Positions 1 through 7,127 of a stretch of DNA of 64,000 nucleotides are shown one piece after another (the stretch's first letter is position 1; every line of letters starts with the position of its first letter). This DNA is from Pseudooceanicola marinus (lineage in GTDB: Bacteria; Pseudomonadota; Alphaproteobacteria; Rhodobacterales; Rhodobacteraceae), in NCBI RefSeq assembly GCF_020177265.1, contig NZ_JAIVMC010000009.1, positions 1 to 64,000 of the forward strand. The letters run 5' to 3'. The notes beneath the pieces are model-generated. The model was not told the origin of the DNA. It worked only from the letters and a program-made list of their open reading frames with translations, and made no database searches. The position numbers and the translations under genes are program-made.

Positions 1-474
1 CGGCAGGCTGAAGGATTGGCGGCGTGTGGCGACCCGATACGACAGATGCCCGAAAGTCTTCCTGTCAGCCATCGCCCTCGCAGCCCTCGTTATTTACTGG
101 CTATGAGTCCTGACCCTAGTGTTCGCGTTGTGGGGGACGCGATGCAGACGGAGAACGCGCCGGAATTCAGGGAGGAAATCATGGTTCGGCGTCTTGAGGT
201 TTGCCTCTACCGGCACTGCCGGGCGGCGCCCGACCCTCCCCCCGGGAGGGCGCATTGGCGATGTCCTAAGCAGAACGCCCGACACTTCGGCTTGAAGGCG
301 CCCACGCTAAACTCAGGGCGCACATGCGCCCACCCAGGGTCGGGCGCCGACCTCCACCCTGAGGCTTCGCCGCTGGTCTCCGGCGGCTAGGAAGCAGCTT
401 CCACCTGAGCTACGACCCTTCGACGCTCAAGCCGCTCCCCCGGAGGGTCTGCCCTGCTGCGCAGGGACCGCGTC
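1..474. other. Non-coding left edge, no convincing gene
   Basis: I find no recognisable gene here. One ATG at 181 follows a good ribosome-binding sequence (GGAGGAAATC) and opens 69 codons to a stop at 390. The peptide is rich in Arg, Pro and Cys with no domain I know, and may be chance. A GC-rich hairpin lies at about 226-253 and a small palindrome (GGAAGCAGCTTCC) at 390-402. The region lies downstream of the leftward LuxR gene, so it may hold its 3' untranslated sequence. Confidence 0.4.
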
Positions 475-1269
475 TCACACGGCCTTGCCGAGCCACAGGG
501 CCATCAGCTCGGCGCGGCTGCCGACGCCGTATTTCCGGAACAAACGTTTCACATGGTCATGGGTCGTGTGCACGCTCTGGCCGTTGTCCTCGGCGATCGC
601 CTGTTCGCTGTTGCCGTGCAGCAGACCCGACAGCACGCGCTGTTCGGCGGGCGTGACGGGGCTGGAGGCGACGCCAATGCCCTCGGCCAGCATCAGGTGG
701 CGGTGGAACCAGCGCAGCCCGCGCAGGGCGAAGGCCATCCGGTCGCAGTCTTCGGGCCGGAAGAGCGCGTGGCCGCGGGTGCGGTAGAGGCCGAGGTACA
801 GCTCGGTATCGGCGTTGACGGGGATGCCGGCCCACATCGTGTCGACGATGCCGGCCTCGTGGTAGTAGCCGCGGAAGAAGTCGCCGTCGCGCCAGCCCTC
901 GGGCGCCAGGTCGTCCAGCCGGTGCACGCGGAACTGCCCGGCCAGGGCCACGCGGCGGATGGTGACGATGTCGGGCTTGCCGTCCTCCAGCTGCCGTGCC
1001 TTGGCGCGCACCAGGGCCTTGCTGTCCCTGGTATGGTGCAGCCGGTCGAACTTGCGCGGGCGCCAGCCGTGCAGCGGGTCGTCGGGATCGTGGCGGTCCA
1101 TCCGCACGGCGCCGACCCAGGCGGCGTTCTGCGCGTCCAGCAGGTAGCAGAGCGTTTCAAGGAAGAAATGCCGCGCGCCGGCAATGTCGGAGGCCCGGAA
1201 ATCCGCCAGACGATCCCACATGCCGAAGACGGCCTCGTCGAGAGGGGCTGTCACGTCCGTATCGGTCAT
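475..1269 (-). CDS. LuxR-family transcriptional regulator
   Basis: A 264-residue DNA-binding regulator. Residues 203-264 form a LuxR/FixJ-type helix-turn-helix: it opens with TPAEQRVL, carries a recognition helix around VHTTHDHVKRLF, and ends with the usual GVGSRAEL. The first 200 residues lack receiver-domain aspartates and lack the tryptophan/aspartate pattern of acyl-homoserine-lactone receptors, so the signal is unknown. No luxI-type synthase is nearby. There is no strong ribosome-binding site in front of the ATG, so the start is a little uncertain. It is transcribed alone, away from the envelope genes to its right. Family assignment is firm; target genes cannot be inferred. Confidence 0.85.
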   Translation of the reverse strand: MTDTDVTAPLDEAVFGMWDRLADFRASDIAGARHFFLETLCYLLDAQNAAWVGAVRMDRHDPDDPLHGWRPRKFDRLHHTRDSKALVRAKARQLEDGKPDIVTIRRVALAGQFRVHRLDDLAPEGWRDGDFFRGYYHEAGIVDTMWAGIPVNADTELYLGLYRTRGHALFRPEDCDRMAFALRGLRWFHRHLMLAEGIGVASSPVTPAEQRVLSGLLHGNSEQAIAEDNGQSVHTTHDHVKRLFRKYGVGSRAELMALWLGKAV

Positions 1270-1321
1270 GACATCCGGTATAGGAGGCGAGGGCGGTTCG
1301 GGGAAGGGTTCGCGGACCCGA

Positions 1322-1356
1322 GCAAACGAAAGCGCCGCCCCGGGGTGGGGCGGCGC
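1322..1356 (-). terminator. Rho-independent terminator after the DUF4168 gene
   Basis: A 10-bp perfect GC stem (1332-1341 with 1347-1356) closes a 5-nt loop. On the minus strand it is followed by TTTCGTTTG. It sits about 40 nt past the stop of the DUF4168 gene. Confidence 0.75.
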
Positions 1357-1394
1357 ATGGTCATCTCGTCAGGTCGTCCTGGCCGGGGGCGGGC

Positions 1395-1808
1395 TCAGCC
1401 CTCGCCTTGCTCGGTCACGCGATCCTGGATCATCGTGTTCAGCCGGGCCTGCAGGGCCTCGTCGGTCTGGGCGCTTTCCCCGATCTGGGTGTAGGTCTGC
1501 ACATCCATGTTCTCGGTCGCCTCGATGGCGGCGACCATCTCGTCCCGGGCTTCGGTCTGCAGCGCCTGGGCATCGGCCTCGCTCTCGGCCGCCTGCAGCT
1601 GCGGCATGTAGGTGTCGCGGATCTCGGCCACTTCCATCGCGGCATCGACGAAGCCGTTCAGCTGTTCGTCGGAGAAGCTGGCCGCGGGGGCTTCCTGCGG
1701 GGCCTCGGGGCTGGTTGCCTCCTGCGCCACCAGGGCGGCGGGGGCCAGGGTCAGGCCGAGGGCGGTTGCGGCGGCGGCAAACTTGCCGGTCAGGGTCATC
1801 TTGGTCAT
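1395..1808 (-). CDS. DUF4168-domain secreted protein
   Basis: A 137-residue exported protein. Residues 1-28 look like a Sec signal peptide (MTKMTLTGKF, then an alanine/leucine core ending LVA before QE). The mature part from about residue 42 is an acidic, glutamine-rich helical segment (FSDEQLNGFVDAAMEV onward) that fits the DUF4168 family, whose function is unknown. A longer frame exists upstream, but the ATG at 1808 follows AGGAGGATCC at good spacing and gives a proper signal peptide. It is read in the same direction as the SH3 and membrane-protein genes but is separated from them by 174 nt and has its own terminator. Confidence 0.8.
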   Translation of the reverse strand: MTKMTLTGKFAAAATALGLTLAPAALVAQEATSPEAPQEAPAASFSDEQLNGFVDAAMEVAEIRDTYMPQLQAAESEADAQALQTEARDEMVAAIEATENMDVQTYTQIGESAQTDEALQARLNTMIQDRVTEQGEG

Positions 1809-1982
1809 CTTGGATCCTCCTGCTCGTGGTCCATGGTCGTTCGGGGCCTTCCGGCCCGCTGCCAAAGACCTGTGCCTCCGGTCGGCGGGGTACAACCGCC
1901 TGTGTCGATCTCGGCGTTCTGCCGCCGGATTGCCGCCCGGATGTGCGCGTGCCCCCGCCGGTGTGTCCCGCCGGGGCAGGGG

Positions 1983-2345
1983 TTACTCCCCGGCGATCTG
2001 TCCCTGGGCTCTTGTCATCACCCGATCTCGGGCGGACTTGAACAGCTGCGGCACCATGGTGCCCAGCAACATCATCATGCCGCCGAAGTTCAGGAATTTC
2101 CCGACCCCGGTCATGAAGGTGAAGATGATGACGGTGCCGTTTTCGCCGGGTTGGGTCACCGAATTGGCGTTCAGCATCATGCCAGCGCAGAGCATCGCCA
2201 CGGGCAGGCTCATGCACCAGATATGACCCTTGGGGGTGTCGCCGTGCAGGCGCAACACAAGGCTGATCGCGACGCCGATGAAGAAGAAGACCAGCGGCGT
2301 GCCCGCGCTGGCGAGCATCGGCAGGATGTAGACGAGGTTCTCCAT
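1983..2345 (-). CDS. Small inner-membrane protein, function unknown
   Basis: A 120-residue hydrophobic protein with about three membrane segments (roughly residues 5-32, 42-60 and 71-99) and a short basic C-terminal tail around residues 102-112. I recognise no family. It starts 9 nt after the stop of the SH3-like gene upstream on the same strand, so the two are very likely co-transcribed. That pairing suggests a joint envelope role, but no reaction can be inferred. Confidence 0.7.
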   Translation of the reverse strand: MENLVYILPMLASAGTPLVFFFIGVAISLVLRLHGDTPKGHIWCMSLPVAMLCAGMMLNANSVTQPGENGTVIIFTFMTGVGKFLNFGGMMMLLGTMVPQLFKSARDRVMTRAQGQIAGE

Positions 2346-2354
2346 GGTGCTCTC

Positions 2355-2828
2355 CTAGTTGCTGCTGCCGCCGGACAGGCCGCCGATGAGGGTGTCGGTC
2401 ATCTCGGCCGACAGGTCGCCCCGTGCCACCTCTTCCGGACGCAGGATCCGGTAGTCGCCGGCCGACAACCTGTTCAGGTCGATCCAGCCGGTGCTCTGTT
2501 CCTCGCCCAGCGGGGCGACCTCGACCCATTGCGTGGTGCCGAAGAACTTCTGCGTCTGCACGTCGCCGGTGATCACGAAGGCCGTCCCGGGCTCTGCCGT
2601 GGCCACCGATTTGCCGGGCAGGTTGAAGAGGCCCGTTGGGGGCGCCGACAGGATCTGTGCGCTGGCGCCGTCTTCAAGGATCAGGGCGCCGCCGATTGGT
2701 TCGGCCTGCAGCCGTGTGGGGCCGAGAAGGATCAGCAGCGCGATCAGGGCGAAGGGTGTGCTGCGCGAGAGCGGGTTCCGCCCGCCGACCAGGTGCCGAC
2801 CGCGCCCGAAGCGTTCATTCTGAAACAT
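2355..2828 (-). CDS. SH3-like domain envelope protein
   Basis: A 157-residue protein. After a basic start, residues 26-42 form a hydrophobic signal or anchor ending at TRLQA. Residues 49-118 look like a bacterial SH3 domain, with a beta pattern, a conserved W101 (TQWVEV) and the closing TGWIDL at 114-119. Such domains usually bind peptidoglycan or proteins in the periplasm. A longer frame and another ATG at 2840 exist, but the ATG at 2828 has GGAG six bases upstream and is preferred. It is the first gene of a two-gene unit with the membrane protein that follows. Confidence 0.7.
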   Translation of the reverse strand: MFQNERFGRGRHLVGGRNPLSRSTPFALIALLILLGPTRLQAEPIGGALILEDGASAQILSAPPTGLFNLPGKSVATAEPGTAFVITGDVQTQKFFGTTQWVEVAPLGEEQSTGWIDLNRLSAGDYRILRPEEVARGDLSAEMTDTLIGGLSGGSSN

Positions 2829-3230
2829 GATGTTCTCCATGCTGGCGTGACCGGGTCGGGCCACGCTCTGTCCGAAAAGCGTGAACGTCTGAAATGCGGA
2901 GAAGTCTGAGAAAGTATCTACAGGTTGATGCGAAATGGCATCGGTGGCGAGTGGGGAATACCTGACTTCCCGGCTGAGTTGTTTCTGTCCCGCCTGGCAG
3001 CAGCCCCGTCCCGACCTGCGGGACACCGCCAGCGGCCAAGCCTGTCTGGCGCATCTGCCGGGCGCGTCGCGTTATTTTTCTTCCCCCGACTCGCGAAACC
3101 TGCGATAGAGGGACCCGCTACGCGACCTCTATCGACCCCCTGTTATGCTACCGGCGACAGTCTCGATCAGACGACCTACGCCGGGCCGCAGCACTTCCGC
3201 GTGCGGCACAAGAAAACAGGAGTTCACGAC
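2829..3230. other. Intergenic region with the cspA leader
   Basis: About 400 nt separate the divergent SH3-like gene and cspA. I see no coding frame with a usable start. The left half should hold the promoter of the leftward operon; the right half is the cspA promoter and 5' leader. It carries a perfect 9-bp inverted repeat at 3103-3134, annotated separately. A ribosome-binding site AGGAG lies just before the cspA ATG. Confidence 0.6.
3103..3134 (+). promoter_or_regulatory. Stem-loop in the cspA leader
   Basis: CGATAGAGG (3103-3111) and CCTCTATCG (3126-3134) are perfect reverse complements with a 14-nt spacer, about 97 nt before the cspA ATG. It may be an RNA hairpin in the leader or an operator. 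Cold-shock mRNAs of other bacteria have structured leaders that respond to temperature, but nothing here proves that role. Confidence 0.4.
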
Positions 3231-3437
3231 ATGGCCACTGGCACCGTGAAATGGTTCAACACCACCAAAGGCTACGGCTTCATCGCACCCGAAGGCGGCA
3301 GCAAGGACGTTTTCGTCCACATTTCCGCCGTTGAGCGTTCGGGCCTGACCGGCCTGCAGGATGGCGCCAAGATCAGCTTCGAGATCGAAACCGGCCGCAA
3401 TGGCCGCGAAGCAGCGACCAACCTGGAACTGCTCTGA
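3231..3437 (+). CDS. cspA: Cold-shock protein, CspA family
   Basis: A 68-residue single cold-shock domain that binds single-stranded RNA and DNA, acting as an RNA chaperone. It carries RNP1-like KGYGFI (residues 13-18) and RNP2-like VFVHIS (27-32), and the domain fills the protein, as is normal for the family. The ATG follows AGGAG at 8-nt spacing; earlier in-frame starts would add a non-homologous leader. It is monocistronic, with its own terminator just downstream. Which of several csp paralogues it corresponds to cannot be told from sequence. Confidence 0.95.
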   Translation: MATGTVKWFNTTKGYGFIAPEGGSKDVFVHISAVERSGLTGLQDGAKISFEIETGRNGREAATNLELL

Positions 3438-3481
3438 TCGCGCCGGGGCCGCGCGTCGCGCGTCCCGCCTGAGAGATTTCG

Positions 3482-3512
3482 AAAGGGCCGTCCCGCGGGG
3501 GCGGCCCTTTTT
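3482..3512 (+). terminator. Rho-independent terminator of cspA
   Basis: GGGCCGTCCC pairs with GGGCGGCCC around a short GC loop, followed by five T residues. It starts about 45 nt after the cspA stop codon. Confidence 0.85.
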
Positions 3513-3629
3513 CATGCGTTCCATGGGGCGCGCGGGCCGCAGCGGCCTTGGATCGTCGCAAGACGCTTTTCATCACCCCCCGTTCCCGGCTAGGTAATTG
3601 ACGCCGACAATCATATTTGGAGCCGCCCG

Positions 3630-4613
3630 ATGTCCCGGGATCACTGGACCTTTCGCGCCCTGCAACTCTTCCTCGCGGCCTCGGTCGCGCTTGGGGTCGC
3701 CTGGGGGCTGGGCATCACCAATCCCTTCTGGGCGGCCATGCCGGTCTGGGTGGTCAGCCAGTCCTGGCGGGAGGACCTGGTGATCCGGGGCGTGCTGCGC
3801 ATCCTGGGCACGATGCTGGGGGCCGGCCTGGGCCTGGTGATGCTGGCCCATGTCCAAGAGCCGGTGGCGCTGGTCGCGCTTTACGTCCTTGGGGTCGGCG
3901 CAGGCACATTCGCGGCCTTCTGGATCGGCACGATCTATTCCTACGGGGCGTTGATGGCGGCGATCACCCTGGGCGTGGTGGTGCTGCCCGGCGTGGCGAC
4001 GGCGGGAGATCCCTGGGACCTGGCCCTGGGTCGGGTCTGGTGCACGCTGATCGGCGTGGCCTCGGTCACGCTTTTCACCTTCCCCTTCACCCCGCGCCGG
4101 GACGAGGCACAGCGGCTGCGGCTCGACCATGGGTTGGGCCGGGGGCTGCGCCATGGGGCGGTGGCGGGGCTGATTGCCGGGGGCGGGCTGGTCCTGCTCT
4201 TGCTGATCGGCCAGTTCTGGATCGTGGCGGGGGCGCTGGCGCTGACGGTCTTCGCCTCGATCATGGGGTCGATGCCCGATCCCCGTCCGCTGATCCGCTA
4301 CCTGCCGCCGGCCGCGGCGCTTGGCGTGGTGGCGGCGGTGGCCTATCGCGGGCTGGGGCATTGGTTGGGCCTGGGGGATCCGGGCCTCTACCTGCTGGGC
4401 GTGGTCTTCATCGGGGCCGGGGCGCTGCTTCGCGCGCACCCACGAATGGCGCCCTTCGGGCTGGACAGCAACATGTGCTTCCTGCTGACGGCGGAGGTCG
4501 GCGCCATCGGTCACGGGCTGGCGCAGGAGGCCGCAGGCGGCCTGGCGCTGGTCTGTGGCACGCTGCTGGTGACGGCCGTGCACCGCCGCCTGCTGCCTGC
4601 GCATCTGGCCTAG
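3630..4613 (+). CDS. FUSC-family inner-membrane protein
   Basis: A 327-residue polytopic membrane protein with two blocks of hydrophobic helices (about residues 15-155 and 175-325) joined by a charged linker near RRDEAQRLRLDHG. This fits one FUSC unit (fusaric acid resistance / aromatic acid exporter superfamily), which exports aromatic acids or similar toxic compounds. It is short for the family, whose larger members have two such units. Its stop codon overlaps that of the convergent enolase-superfamily gene by 4 nt. Proximity to the pca operon makes aromatic-acid transport attractive, but that is inference. Confidence 0.7.
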   Translation: MSRDHWTFRALQLFLAASVALGVAWGLGITNPFWAAMPVWVVSQSWREDLVIRGVLRILGTMLGAGLGLVMLAHVQEPVALVALYVLGVGAGTFAAFWIGTIYSYGALMAAITLGVVVLPGVATAGDPWDLALGRVWCTLIGVASVTLFTFPFTPRRDEAQRLRLDHGLGRGLRHGAVAGLIAGGGLVLLLLIGQFWIVAGALALTVFASIMGSMPDPRPLIRYLPPAAALGVVAAVAYRGLGHWLGLGDPGLYLLGVVFIGAGALLRAHPRMAPFGLDSNMCFLLTAEVGAIGHGLAQEAAGGLALVCGTLLVTAVHRRLLPAHLA

Positions 4614-5839
4614 GCCTCGTCGCGCGGCGCGCCCCCCTGAAAGGCATTCGCCCGGTCATAGCGGCAGGGGTCTTCCTGCATCGTCAGGTGCAGGGCATCG
4701 CCCGTGTAGGGATGCGCCCGCGCCAGCGCCTCGTCCACCTCGATCCCCAGCCCGGGGGCGTCGGACAGGGTGACATGACCTGCCTCCACCCGGATTGCAC
4801 CGCCGATCAGCGCGTCATGGAACGGGGTCTCGATGGTCTCGGCCATCATCAGGTTGGGGATCGTCGTGGCCAGGTGCAGGTTGGCGGCCCATTCCACCGG
4901 CCCGGCGTAGAGGTGCGGCGCCACCTGTGCGCCGAAGGCCTGGGCCAGGGCGGCGATTTTGCGGGTCTCCCAGATCCCGCCCGCCCGGCCTGTCGCGGGT
5001 TGCAGGATCGCCGCGCCGGCCTCCAGCGCGGCGCGGAATTCGGCCAGGGTGGTCAGCCGCTCGCCCGTGGCCACCGGCAGGCCGGAGGCGCGACAGACCT
5101 CGGCCAGGCCGGTCAGGTCGTCGGGCGGCACGGGTTCCTCGAACCAGGCGGGGTCGTAAGGGGTGATGGCGCGGGCCATGCGCAGGGCGCCGGTGGCGGT
5201 GAACTGGCCATGGGTGCCGAAGAGCAGATCCGCGTGATCGCCCACGGCCCCATGCACCGCCTCGCAGACCTGTGCCGACAGGGTCAGGTCCGATCGCGCC
5301 GGCATGTGGCCGCCGCGGATCGTGTAGGGGCCGGCGGGGTCGAACTTCACCGCCGTATAGCCCCGCGCCACCAGATCGCGCGCGCTGTCTGCGGCCATCT
5401 CGGGGCTGGTCCAGAAGGCCGACACGTCGTGGTGCGGCAGGGGGTAGAGGTAGGAATAGCAACGGATCCGGTCGTTGATCCTGCCGCCCAGCAGGGCATG
5501 AACGGGCCGGTCGCGGGCCTTGCCCAGGATGTCCCAGCAGGCGATTTCGAGCCCCGAAAAGGCGCCCATGACCGTCAGATCGGGCCGCTGGGTGAAGCCT
5601 GCCGAATAGGCGCGGCGGGCCATCAGCTCGATCTGCTCGGGGTTTTCGCCGGCCATGTGCCGGTCGAAGACATCGCGGATCACCGCCGTCATCGCCTCGG
5701 GCCCGACCGAGGCGGCGTAGACCTCGCCCCAGCCGGTGATCCCGCAGGCGGTCGTCAGCTTCACCAGGATCCAGTAGCGCCCGCCCCAGCCGGGGCTGGG
5801 CGGGGCGGTGATGATGATGTCGAGGTCGGACAGATGCAC
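4610..5839 (-). CDS. Mandelate racemase/muconate lactonizing enzyme family protein
   Basis: A 409-residue enolase-superfamily enzyme. These abstract a proton next to a carboxylate with a divalent metal, commonly dehydrating sugar acids. Seen: N-terminal capping domain (1-125), VKFDP with K165 on the second barrel strand, FEEP (E234), GER (E260) and APH (H309). Odd: where galactonate-dehydratase-like members have DFHGR, this one has GTHGQ (208-212), so the first metal-binding acid appears to be Gly; LQPATG (279-284) lacks the usual Asp of the His-Asp pair. The substrate is therefore uncertain. It lies 35 nt behind an alcohol dehydrogenase gene on the same strand, suggesting a two-step catabolic unit. 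Confidence 0.8.
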   Translation of the reverse strand: MHLSDLDIIITAPPSPGWGGRYWILVKLTTACGITGWGEVYAASVGPEAMTAVIRDVFDRHMAGENPEQIELMARRAYSAGFTQRPDLTVMGAFSGLEIACWDILGKARDRPVHALLGGRINDRIRCYSYLYPLPHHDVSAFWTSPEMAADSARDLVARGYTAVKFDPAGPYTIRGGHMPARSDLTLSAQVCEAVHGAVGDHADLLFGTHGQFTATGALRMARAITPYDPAWFEEPVPPDDLTGLAEVCRASGLPVATGERLTTLAEFRAALEAGAAILQPATGRAGGIWETRKIAALAQAFGAQVAPHLYAGPVEWAANLHLATTIPNLMMAETIETPFHDALIGGAIRVEAGHVTLSDAPGLGIEVDEALARAHPYTGDALHLTMQEDPCRYDRANAFQGGAPRDEA

Positions 5840-5874
5840 GGGGGGCCTCCTTCAACCGGCCGCGCGCCCACGGC

Positions 5875-6960
5875 CTATTTCATCATGATCACGTTCCGCC
5901 GGGCCTGGCCGGCCAGCGTGTCGGCGATGGCCTCGTTGATCTGGTCCAGCGTCCAGCGGCCCGAGATCAGCTCGTCCAGTTTCAGCCGTCCCTGCTGGTA
6001 CATGTCGACCATCCAGGGAATGTCGCGTTTCACCACCACGTTGCCCATCTTGGACCCGACGATGCCCTGGCCCGCGTCCGCCATGATCAGCGGCGAATAG
6101 GACGCGGTCTTGTCGCCATGGGGCATCCCCACCATGACGATCCTGCCGCCCCGTGCAAGATAGCGCGGCGCCATGTCGTAGACCGGCGCCACGCCCACGG
6201 TGACCAGCACCGCGTCGGCGCCCCGACCCAGCACCTGCTTCACCTCTTTCCAGGGCTTGCCCTCGGCGCTGACCACGTCGGTGGCGCCGAACTCCTTCGC
6301 CGCCTCCAGCTTCTCCGGGACCAGGTCGACCGCCACGATGCGCCGGGCGCCCGCGATGCGCGCGCCCTGGATGGCGTTCAGGCCGACACCGCCCGCGCCG
6401 ATCACCACCACGTCGTCGCCCGCGCGGATCTCGCTGGCGTAGACGGCGGCGCCCACCCCGGTGATCACCCCGCAGGAAATCAGGCTGGCTGCATCCATCG
6501 GGATGCTGTCGGGGATGGCGACAACCTGGCTCTGGTCCACCACCATCTTCTCGGCGAAGGCGCCGGAGGCCATCGCCTGCATCACCGGCGTGCCGTCGGG
6601 CAGGCTGATCGGGCTTTGCGTCACGGCATCAAACGGCGTTTCGCAGATCGTGGGCTGGCCCGAGCCGCAGCAGTCGCAATGGCCGCAGGCACGGATCAGG
6701 GTGACGCAGACCGGGTCGCCCACCTTCAGCCCGTGCACCCCTTGCCCGAGCGCGGTGATCCGCCCCGCCGCCTCATGCCCGAAGACCGCCGGCACCTGCC
6801 CGCCGAAGCCGCCCTGCCAATAGGAAATGTCGGAATGGCAGATCGCCACCGCTTCCAGTTCCACCTCGACCTCGCCCATTTCGGGCGCGCGCAACTGCAC
6901 GTCTTCGATGGTCATCGGCGCGTTGAACTCGCGGCAGAGCGCCGCCTTTATGGTCTGCAT
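5875..6960 (-). CDS. Zinc-dependent alcohol dehydrogenase
   Basis: A 361-residue medium-chain dehydrogenase/reductase that should oxidise an alcohol with NAD(P). Seen: catalytic zinc ligands in AICHSDI and GHEAAG, the four-cysteine structural zinc lobe (Cys-x2-Cys-x2-Cys-x7-Cys in ACGHCDCCGSGQPTIC), and a Rossmann GAGGVGLNAIQ. The pattern is of the class III-like subgroup rather than short yeast-type enzymes. The ATG at 6960 follows GGGAGGGATC; the longer frame upstream is less likely. It is first in a unit with the enolase-superfamily gene, so it may oxidise a sugar alcohol or sugar-acid-related substrate; the actual substrate is unknown. Confidence 0.85.
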   Translation of the reverse strand: MQTIKAALCREFNAPMTIEDVQLRAPEMGEVEVELEAVAICHSDISYWQGGFGGQVPAVFGHEAAGRITALGQGVHGLKVGDPVCVTLIRACGHCDCCGSGQPTICETPFDAVTQSPISLPDGTPVMQAMASGAFAEKMVVDQSQVVAIPDSIPMDAASLISCGVITGVGAAVYASEIRAGDDVVVIGAGGVGLNAIQGARIAGARRIVAVDLVPEKLEAAKEFGATDVVSAEGKPWKEVKQVLGRGADAVLVTVGVAPVYDMAPRYLARGGRIVMVGMPHGDKTASYSPLIMADAGQGIVGSKMGNVVVKRDIPWMVDMYQQGRLKLDELISGRWTLDQINEAIADTLAGQARRNVIMMK

Positions 6961-7013
6961 GTGATCCCTCCCGTTTGCCGCGACCGCCCTTCGGGCGACC
7001 TGCCGCATTCTGC

Positions 7014-7025
7014 GAAATATATTTC
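7014..7025 (-). promoter_or_regulatory. AT-rich palindrome upstream of the dehydrogenase operon
   Basis: GAAATATATTTC is a perfect 12-bp palindrome about 54 nt upstream of the dehydrogenase ATG, in otherwise GC-rich DNA. Its position suits an operator or promoter for the dehydrogenase/enolase-superfamily unit. No regulator gene lies next to it. Confidence 0.35.
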
Positions 7026-7127
7026 CTCATGTCGAAATTAGCGACTGTGGCCGCCGACCGATAGGGAAAAGATTGCCGCATCGCGAGCCGGACAGGCGCG
7101 CGCCCGGACAAGGCGCGCGCGCCGGGA

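Noticed and set aside
181-390. A 69-codon frame with a good ribosome-binding site at the left edge
   Set aside because: No recognisable protein features and an odd Cys/Arg/Pro composition; kept only as a note.
401-412. tRNA-like D-arm on the minus strand (TAGCTCAGGTGG)
   Set aside because: No matching acceptor stem, anticodon stem or TTC-loop follows at the right spacing, so it is not a tRNA.
3617-6100. A very long open frame on the plus strand through the FUSC and enolase-superfamily genes (827 codons)
   Set aside because: It is out of frame with FUSC and antisense to a clear enzyme; its translation is low-complexity Gly/Arg/Ala sequence, as expected in GC-rich DNA.
7095-7121. A GGCGCGCGC hairpin after pcaB as a rho-independent terminator
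   Set aside because: The stem is strong but no T-tract follows, so I mention it only with pcaB.
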